From NCBI GenBank assembly GCA_030263715.1, contig SZPM01000010.1, positions 1 through 64,000 on the forward strand: a stretch of 64,000 nucleotides of DNA, in the 5' to 3' direction. Each line of letters opens with the position of its first letter. Position 1 is the first letter of the stretch. Shown here in pieces: positions 58,756 through 64,000 of the stretch. The DNA comes from ATM1 sp003577165 (lineage in GTDB: Bacteria; Armatimonadota; Fimbriimonadia; Fimbriimonadales; ATM1). The notes under the pieces were generated by a model. That model saw only the letters and a program-made list of their open reading frames with translations, was not told where the DNA came from and searched no databases. The position numbers and the translations under genes are program-made.

Positions 58756-59721
58756 CTACTCCGCCGGCATTCCCATCGCCTGGAGGATCGCGATCCGAAC
58801 GACGTTTGCCGTTAGCCTCACCTTGAACGCGTTGTTCGACATCGGCCTGGCGGTGGCGACGGCGGCCTCACCGGCGCGGAGCGCGACGTCGCCCGTCACC
58901 GACTTTCCTTTGAGGAAGTCCTCCGCCTCCTTGCTCCTCCACGGAATCGGCGCGACGCCACCTAAAACGATGCGGCAGTCGGAGACGGTCGTCCCGCTGA
59001 CCTTCAGATTCACGGCGCAGCTTGAGAGCGCCCAGTCGAACGAGGGCCTTTCTTTGGCCTTGTAATAAGCTGATTTCCAGCCCTTCATCGTCGCAGGCGC
59101 CTCGACCCCAGTGACCAACTCGCCTGAGTTCAACACGTTTTCGGTTCGCACGTCCGAGTCGGGAAGATGGAAAAACTCCGAGAGTTTCATTCTGCGCTCC
59201 GTCGTGAGAACGTCCGCGTCGCAGGCGATCAACGCGGGCGCCAGGTCGCTTGGGTGCACGATGTGACACGGCCCCCCACCCAGGATCGCATGGTATTCGT
59301 TATCTCCAGCAACGGCATAGCAAGCCATGCCGCCCTTTTTCAGGCACTTGACATGGTAGTCGCGGAAATACCAGCACCTCGGCCTCTGGCAGAGATTGCC
59401 GCCGAGCGTTCCGACGTTCCGAATCTGTGGAGAACCAACGCTTTCCGCCGCCTCGGCGACGCAGCGAAAGTTCGTCCGGATGGACGAAGAGTTCGCAATC
59501 GCGTCCATCGTGGCAAGCGCGCCGATCTTCAATGCGTTCGAACCGTCCACTTCTCGCATCCCGCTGACAGACTTCAGGTCGACGACGCGATCCGGTTCGA
59601 GCAGGTGCTCCTTCAACAGGCATAACAACTCGACGCCGCCACTCAATGCCGCGCCGTTCTGCTTCAGAGAAGCCGACGCTTCGGCGAGAGTCTTCGGCCG
59701 AACCCAACTGAAGTTCTTCAT
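58756..59721 (-). CDS. molybdenum hydroxylase FAD subunit with 4-Cys loop
   Basis: 321 aa. FAD-binding PCMH-type domain: NFSWVRPKTLAEASASLKQNGAALSGGVELL, VGSPQIRNVGTLGGNLCQRPRC, ILGGGPCHIVHPSDLAPALIA, and a C-terminal CO-dehydrogenase flavoprotein domain. Four Cys (111, 116, 126, 134) lie in a loop, as in PaoB and 4-hydroxybenzoyl-CoA reductase beta subunit, which hold a [4Fe-4S] cluster there. ATG 59721 overlaps the large-subunit stop (ATGA), so I prefer it to an in-frame upstream start. Passes electrons from the Mo/2Fe-2S subunits to an acceptor. Confidence 0.9.
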   Translation of the reverse strand: MKNFSWVRPKTLAEASASLKQNGAALSGGVELLCLLKEHLLEPDRVVDLKSVSGMREVDGSNALKIGALATMDAIANSSSIRTNFRCVAEAAESVGSPQIRNVGTLGGNLCQRPRCWYFRDYHVKCLKKGGMACYAVAGDNEYHAILGGGPCHIVHPSDLAPALIACDADVLTTERRMKLSEFFHLPDSDVRTENVLNSGELVTGVEAPATMKGWKSAYYKAKERPSFDWALSSCAVNLKVSGTTVSDCRIVLGGVAPIPWRSKEAEDFLKGKSVTGDVALRAGEAAVATARPMSNNAFKVRLTANVVRIAILQAMGMPAE

Positions 59722-61814
59722 GACTTTGCTCCCAGTGCATCGAACCAACGCTTCGGCGTTGCAGGCAGAGTGCGAATCCTGACCCCCGTCGCGTTGTAAA
59801 TTGCGTTGATCGTGGCCGCCGCCGTTGGAATCACGGGCGGCTCGCCGATGCCGGCGACCTTGTCGTGCGTGTCGAAGAGGACCACCTCGACGTCCGGCAC
59901 CTCCATCGCTCCGATCACTCTATAGGACTCGATGTTCGCGTTGAGTTGCCTTCCCGTTGGCACGTCCATTCTGCGATCCTCCAGGAGCGCCATGCCGAGC
60001 CCCTGAATCACGCCTCCGATGACTTGGCTCTCCGCCGTCAGGCGGTTGATCGCATAACCGCAGTCCTGGACCGCGACGACCTTGATCGGTCGCACGTTGC
60101 CTGTCCAAGTGTCAACCTCCACTTCGACGAATTGCGCGCCGGCTACCCCCCCCTGCTGCAGCGCGCCGTTCCAGGAGCCGGACTCGGAGATTCCTCCCGC
60201 AGGCAACTTCGCGCACACTTCCTCGAAGCGCAGCGACTTGGAAGGATTCCCGCGAGCCTGCACTCGGCCTTTCGCGCACTCAAGTTCTCCCGCTGTGACG
60301 CCGAGGAGCGGCGCAGCCGTTTCGAATAGGCGGGCACGCGCAGCGAGCACAGCCATCTTTATCGTAGGCGCGATCGAAGCCGTCGTCACCGAACCTCCGG
60401 ATCCCACGGAAGAGCCGAGCGACGATTTGCCGATGTCCGCTTTCACCCTCTCGAGCGGCAGACCGAGGTCCTCCGCAACGATCATCGCGACAACCGTTCG
60501 CGCGCCGGTGCCCAGGTCTTGCGTCCCGATCCCGGCCCACACCGACCCGTCCTGGCCGATCTTGACGTCGCACCTCGAACCGCCGCGTCCGCCGCCGCCC
60601 CACGTGCTCACCGCACAGCCAATGCCGCGCTGGTATCGGCCCGTCGCCTGTCCGGGGTTTTTGTTGCGCCTCTCCCAGCCAATCTTGGCCGCGCCGAGTT
60701 CGAGTTGCGCGCTTCGAACCTGGCTCCCTTGATTCATCTGACGAACCTTCACTCCGTCCAGGCCGAGTTTGCAAATGAGTTCATCCACCACGGACTCCAT
60801 CAGGAAACTCGCCTGTGGATGTCCGGGCGCTCTCCACGCGCGCGCGGCCCCCGCATTGGTGGAGACGCTGTGCGTGCGTACGCGGAAATTGGGCACGCCG
60901 TAGATGTACGGGAAGGGAACCCCCCACCCGCGGCCCGGGCCGTTCGTGCCGTAAAGGTCGGCTTCGATCGCCAAGAGTTTTCCGTCAGCAGCCATTGCCG
61001 CCTTGCATTTCATGTATGCGTCGGGAGCATTGCCGCCCGCCACTTGGTCTTCGTACCGGTCGAGCATGAGTTTGACCGGCTTTCCTGCGGCCTTCGCCAA
61101 TCGCGCGCAAGTCGCGCCTTCGACGCCCGCACCGAATTTGCTTCCGAACCCCCCACCCATGTACTCACAAATAACAGTCAGGTTCTCCTGCGGAATGCCG
61201 AGCCCGCCGGAGAGTTCTCCAGCGACGCCGTGGACCGCCTGGGTCGAAACCCAGCAAGTCGCTCGATCATCTGCGTCCCATCGAAACACAATTCCGTGGG
61301 ATTCGAGGCACAGGTGTCCCCGAACTGGGCAGTAGTACTCCTCTTCGATGACCGCGGCTGCGCTCGACCAAAACTGACCTGGGTCCTGGCCGCGCGCCTG
61401 TTCTTCCGGCGCGGACACGCGCGACGCGTCCTTCATCGCCGTAAGCGTCGTCACAGCATGCGATTGAACGTCGTAACTCACGCGAATCGCGCGAATCGCA
61501 TCGAGTGCGATCTCCTCGCTGTCGGCTGCGACGGCCGCGACTTCCTGTCCCGCGTACCTCATCGTCGCGCCTTCGCGCGCCATTTCGATGACCGCTCGCA
61601 CGCCCGGCATCGCCTTCGCCGCGCTTGTGTCGATCGCTTGCACCGTCGCGAGCGCATGCGGACACCGCAGGATCTTTCCGTAAAGCATTCCGGGCAGGAC
61701 GATGTCGAAGGTGTACTTCGCGGTTCCCGCCACCTTGCCGGGCCCGTCCACGCGCGGAACGTGCTTGTTAACGTATTGGGTGGTCTTCGGATCGTTCCAT
61801 CGAACGTCTTGCAT
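59718..61814 (-). CDS. molybdenum hydroxylase large (molybdopterin-binding) subunit
   Basis: 698 aa, xanthine oxidase family, PaoC/XdhA-like. An N-terminal Ald_Xan_dh domain (RVDGPGKVAGTAKYTFDIVLPGMLYGKILRCPHALATVQAID) is followed by the Mo-binding region: GGGFGSKFGAGVEG, AARAWRAPGHPQASFLMES, GTQDLGTGARTVVAMIVAEDLG, SVGSGGSVTTAS and the catalytic Glu in VAGIGEPPVIPTAAATINAIYNATG near residue 650. Oxidises aldehydes or N-heterocycles by hydroxylation with water; substrate not assignable. It lies between the 2Fe-2S and FAD genes with minimal spacing. No signal peptide: exported bound to the Tat-borne 2Fe-2S subunit. Confidence 0.93.
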   Translation of the reverse strand: MQDVRWNDPKTTQYVNKHVPRVDGPGKVAGTAKYTFDIVLPGMLYGKILRCPHALATVQAIDTSAAKAMPGVRAVIEMAREGATMRYAGQEVAAVAADSEEIALDAIRAIRVSYDVQSHAVTTLTAMKDASRVSAPEEQARGQDPGQFWSSAAAVIEEEYYCPVRGHLCLESHGIVFRWDADDRATCWVSTQAVHGVAGELSGGLGIPQENLTVICEYMGGGFGSKFGAGVEGATCARLAKAAGKPVKLMLDRYEDQVAGGNAPDAYMKCKAAMAADGKLLAIEADLYGTNGPGRGWGVPFPYIYGVPNFRVRTHSVSTNAGAARAWRAPGHPQASFLMESVVDELICKLGLDGVKVRQMNQGSQVRSAQLELGAAKIGWERRNKNPGQATGRYQRGIGCAVSTWGGGGRGGSRCDVKIGQDGSVWAGIGTQDLGTGARTVVAMIVAEDLGLPLERVKADIGKSSLGSSVGSGGSVTTASIAPTIKMAVLAARARLFETAAPLLGVTAGELECAKGRVQARGNPSKSLRFEEVCAKLPAGGISESGSWNGALQQGGVAGAQFVEVEVDTWTGNVRPIKVVAVQDCGYAINRLTAESQVIGGVIQGLGMALLEDRRMDVPTGRQLNANIESYRVIGAMEVPDVEVVLFDTHDKVAGIGEPPVIPTAAATINAIYNATGVRIRTLPATPKRWFDALGAKS

Positions 61815-61817
61815 CTC

Positions 61818-62450
61818 TTATGCTCCCTTCATCTTCTTCGCGGCCTCGACTGCGGCCTCGAAAACCCGGTTGAATGTCCCGCACCGACAGATGTTCCCAC
61901 GGCACGCGCGCCTCAGTTCCTCGTTGTCCGCGTTCGGGTTCTTCTTGAGCGCCGCCGTCACCGCCGTCACGAATCCAGGCGTGCAGAACCCGCACATCAG
62001 CGCGTCCTTCTCGACGAACGCCTGCTGCACTTCGCTCATCTTTTCAGGTGTGCCGAATCCTTCGACCGTCGTGATCTCCGACCCCTGCGCGTCGACGGCG
62101 AGAGTGAGACAAGCGTAAACCGGCTTGCCATCACGAAGCACCGTGCACGCTCCGCAGTTTCCTCGATCGCAAACCTTCTTCGGCCCCGTGATCTGCAGCC
62201 TCTCTCGAAGAGCATCGAGGAGGGTGACTCGCGGCTGCAATTTGAGTTGGTGCGTCTTGCCGTTGACCTTCAAGGTCACGTCCACCAGCCCTTCCTGAGC
62301 GGTCCCGCCCTGCTCGGCAGGTTCGGTGGCGTCGCCGTTGACCTTCGTGCTGATCAATGCGCCGGCTCCGGTTACGGCGATCGCGGTTCCCGCTCCCCGC
62401 AGGAACTTACGTCGAGACAATGAGCGGCGATTGGGCGAATCTTCAGGCAT
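61818..62450 (-). CDS. molybdenum hydroxylase 2Fe-2S subunit, Tat-exported
   Basis: 210 aa. Tat signal SRRKFLRGAGTAIAVTGAGA (~12-31). Plant-type ferredoxin domain with C94, C99, C102, C114 (CDRGNCGAC..C) for the first 2Fe-2S cluster, then the four-helix domain with C153, C156, C188, C190 (CGFC..CRC) for the second. The Tat signal on this small subunit carries the folded heterotrimer to the periplasm, as in PaoA. First gene of the operon; three bases separate it from the large subunit. Confidence 0.93.
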   Translation of the reverse strand: MPEDSPNRRSLSRRKFLRGAGTAIAVTGAGALISTKVNGDATEPAEQGGTAQEGLVDVTLKVNGKTHQLKLQPRVTLLDALRERLQITGPKKVCDRGNCGACTVLRDGKPVYACLTLAVDAQGSEITTVEGFGTPEKMSEVQQAFVEKDALMCGFCTPGFVTAVTAALKKNPNADNEELRRACRGNICRCGTFNRVFEAAVEAAKKMKGA

Positions 62451-62499
62451 GATTTCCTCCAGGGCCCGACGAGGGCGACATTCAAGTAACGGTCGTTCA

Positions 62500-62886
62500 T
62501 CAATGAACGGTTCCCACCGGTTCGGTCAGCAGAATTGCATATCCGTCCGGATCGGCGATCAACAGCGTTCTCTCTCCGAAGAGGGGGTCCTCCACGTCGC
62601 GGAGCACGGATACGGACGCAGCCTTGAGGTCACGCGCAACGTCGAGCAGGTTCCGCACGCGCAGGTTGAGCACAACCCCTCCACCCCTCTCAATAATGGG
62701 GGTCCGCTCGCGCAGTGGCTGCTCCAACAGCAGAATCTCAAGATGACCCGTCGCCAAGTACGCGAGACGATGCCCATCGCATTCGTTCATCTCGCGCAGC
62801 GAGAAGCCGAGCGAGTCCCGATAAAATCCAATGGACCGCTCCATGTTTTGCACGTCCAGGATCAGGTGGGCAAAAACACTTTGCAT
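62500..62886 (-). CDS. VOC-superfamily (glyoxalase/bleomycin resistance-like) protein
   Basis: 128 aa, two beta-alpha-beta-beta-beta modules. AHLILDVQNMERSIGFYRDSLGFSLRE opens the first and VVLNLRVRNLLDVARDLKAASVSV the second; LLIADPDGYAILLTEP closes it. Potential metal ligands are His8, Glu54-type and Glu near 122. Function could be lactoylglutathione lyase-like, dioxygenase or drug binding; sequence does not decide. Followed by a 49-bp gap to the 2Fe-2S gene. Confidence 0.85.
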   Translation of the reverse strand: MQSVFAHLILDVQNMERSIGFYRDSLGFSLREMNECDGHRLAYLATGHLEILLLEQPLRERTPIIERGGGVVLNLRVRNLLDVARDLKAASVSVLRDVEDPLFGERTLLIADPDGYAILLTEPVGTVH

Positions 62887-62943
62887 GGGCCACCCCCGGC
62901 GGATCCCCGCCCGGTCGGCTGCTAGGTGATTCGCCGCCCCGTT

Positions 62944-63324
62944 TCAGATTCCTTCCGCGGAAACCACGGCTTTGGAAAGCGCAGACCTCAGCGTCTGCGC
63001 CCCCGGGTGGTCTGGATCGCGAGCGAGGCACTTTTCGACCGTCGCCAGCGCCTCCGCCCGATGACCCTGGTCGCACAGAGCCACCGCCAAGTTGAAAAGC
63101 AGCTTCGGGTTCAGGGGGTCGAGGAACACGGCCTTGCGGCACGCCGACAGGGACTCCTTCTTCCTGCCCAGTTTGTGGAGGGCGCAGGCGAGGAAGTCGT
63201 AGGCCACAGCGTCCCGCGGATGCTCGCCCAGCCAGGCCTCGATCAGCGCGACCGAATCCTCGAACCGGCCCTCTCGTGCCAGTTCGCACGCCTGGTCCAG
63301 AACACTGGACTCTTGATTCGCCAT
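62944..63324 (-). CDS. TPR-repeat protein
   Basis: 126 aa from ATG 63324 (a TTG one codon earlier is possible). Three tetratricopeptide units are visible: LDQACELAREGRFEDSVALIEAWLGEHPRDAVAYDFLACALHKLG, KKESLSACRKAVFLDPLNPKLLFNLAVALCDQG and HRAEALATVEKCLARDPDHPGAQTLRSAL. It has no signal or membrane segment. TPRs mediate protein contacts; the partner is unknown. TACTCT near 63359 is a possible -10. Confidence 0.82.
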   Translation of the reverse strand: MANQESSVLDQACELAREGRFEDSVALIEAWLGEHPRDAVAYDFLACALHKLGRKKESLSACRKAVFLDPLNPKLLFNLAVALCDQGHRAEALATVEKCLARDPDHPGAQTLRSALSKAVVSAEGI

Positions 63325-63403
63325 CAACCCACCCTGAGGGCAGAGGCCCTACCCTATAGAGTACAGCATTAATCCGGAAATGCCAACCCCATTTCAATGC
63401 CGC

Positions 63404-63409
63404 TATAAT
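63404..63409 (+). promoter_or_regulatory. consensus -10 box, leaderless-type
   Basis: TATAAT, perfect consensus, 7 bases before ATG 63417 with no room for a Shine-Dalgarno. The expected start site is the A of the ATG. Confidence 0.7.
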
Positions 63410-63416
63410 CGGCCAG

Positions 63417-64000
63417 ATGCTAAACGAGGCCCTGAAGAAGCTGGCCCAAGTCCAACGAATTGACACGGCGATTCAGGAGCTGCATCGGAAGTTCGCCTCT
63501 CTGGACCCAGGAGGCAAGGCGAAGCAGAGATTCGACGAGGCGAAGGCCCGGAAGGAGCAACTCGACCATCGCCTCTCCGAGATTCGGGGCGAGATCAAGG
63601 ACCTCGAACTCGAAAACTCCCGCCTGTCGCAGAAGTCGGACTCCGAAAAGAAGCGCCTCTACTCCGGGGGGGTCTACAACGCGAAGGACGCGGAAGCCAT
63701 TGACCGAGAGGTCGCCAACCTCGCTCAAAGAGTCGCCAAGAACGACGACAGACTCCTCGAACTCTACGAACTCGTCGAGCCCGCAAAGCTTGAAGCGGAC
63801 GACGCGCATCAGGACTTCGAGGCCGCGAGCCGGCTGTACGAAGAGTACACCTCGCGCTACGATGCGATCAAGAAAGACTACGAGAACAAGATGTCTCAAC
63901 TCCTCGGCGCGCGGAACAAGGCCGCGGCCCAATGCGACGAAGACCTGTTGACGCGCTACGAGGCGATCCGCAAGCACCATCACGGAGTAGGCATCGCCCC
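63417..64000 (+). CDS. DUF164-type coiled-coil (C4 zinc-ribbon family) protein, cut by window edge
   Basis: About 194 residues visible. The N-terminus LNEALKKLAQVQRIDTAIQELHRKFASL and a long coiled coil (~20-165) with SEKKRLYSGGVYNAKDAEAIDREVANLAQR match the YbgI-neighbour/DUF164 family, whose members end in a C4 zinc ribbon just after the coiled coil. The last visible bases (CDEDLLTRYEAIRKHHHGVGIA) lead into that ribbon; the Cys pairs themselves are beyond the window. Family role unknown, suggested nucleic-acid binding. Confidence 0.85.
   Translation, partial: MLNEALKKLAQVQRIDTAIQELHRKFASLDPGGKAKQRFDEAKARKEQLDHRLSEIRGEIKDLELENSRLSQKSDSEKKRLYSGGVYNAKDAEAIDREVANLAQRVAKNDDRLLELYELVEPAKLEADDAHQDFEAASRLYEEYTSRYDAIKKDYENKMSQLLGARNKAAAQCDEDLLTRYEAIRKHHHGVGIA

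Noticed and set aside
60519..62423. Plus-strand 634-aa frame over the molybdenum hydroxylase genes
   Set aside because: Antisense to the Mo large and 2Fe-2S subunits, both with all cofactor residues; the frame is Arg/His-rich and lacks domains.

Overview
This is a 64 kb chromosomal segment of a high-GC (about 60 percent by eye), free-living, diderm bacterium. The diderm call rests on many lipobox proteins, a TolC-RND-membrane-fusion pump, Tat-exported molybdoenzyme parts and a probable outer-membrane barrel. The gene mix includes HspR-controlled dnaK-dnaJ, a DUF1800/DUF1501 pair, tricorn and TolB-like propellers, GYF+TM2 and DUF4446 proteins, and tyrosine phenol-lyase. That mix, with many start codons sitting just behind a TANNNT box, is what I would expect of Armatimonadota (Fimbriimonadia-like); this is inference, since no rRNA is present. 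I saw no tRNA, rRNA, insertion sequence, integrase, prophage or CRISPR array. About 68 protein genes fill the window and no gene-free stretch exceeds about 225 bp.

Layout. 1-3.2 kb (minus): dapF running off the left edge, a 654-aa unknown and a hotdog thioesterase. 3.2-11.6 kb (plus): GNAT, alkyltransferase-like protein, ftsE-ftsX-envC-type hydrolase operon (division-linked wall hydrolysis), tyrosine phenol-lyase, then a menG-polyprenyl synthase-HAD operon (menaquinone) and a membrane protein. 11.6-16.3 kb: hutH-hutG facing fumarylacetoacetase and a barrel-like unknown, so tyrosine and histidine breakdown genes cluster here. 16.3-21.7 kb: CCA-adding enzyme, secreted Gly/Pro protein, sugar isomerase, class V aminotransferase, two small lipoproteins and a GNAT. 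21.7-29.1 kb: giant tricorn-like protease, rhamnulokinase, DUF1800 and DUF1501, closed by a strong terminator. 29.1-33.7 kb: Cys protein, secreted propeller, a tandem pair of 121-aa SpoIIAA-like proteins, YmdB phosphodiesterase, PKD-type secreted protein, terminator.

33.8-44.9 kb (minus): broken barrel gene, zinc-ribbon membrane protein, BMP lipoprotein, Mrp, an unknown, then the tetR-tolC-hlyD-acrB efflux operon with a perfect palindromic operator on the tetR start. 44.9-52 kb: ftsZ, GYF+TM2, a conserved unknown, a 30-aa membrane peptide, NUDIX, lepB, DUF4446, ECF sigma and an anti-sigma carrying a C-terminal STN domain. 52-56.1 kb: dnaK-hsp20-dnaJ-hspR operon with a HAIR operator upstream, a closed autoregulatory heat-shock circuit. 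56.1-62.5 kb: sulfite-oxidase-like protein, SRPBCC protein, and a three-subunit exported molybdenum hydroxylase (PaoABC-like) with a small Cys-rich companion. 62.5-64 kb: VOC protein, TPR protein, and a coiled-coil DUF164-type protein cut by the right edge.

The most unusual items are the recurrent leaderless-type promoters, the double in-frame TGA inside a barrel-protein gene, the anti-sigma/STN fusion, an RND pump with an extra transmembrane hairpin, and the SpoIIAA-like tandem pair.
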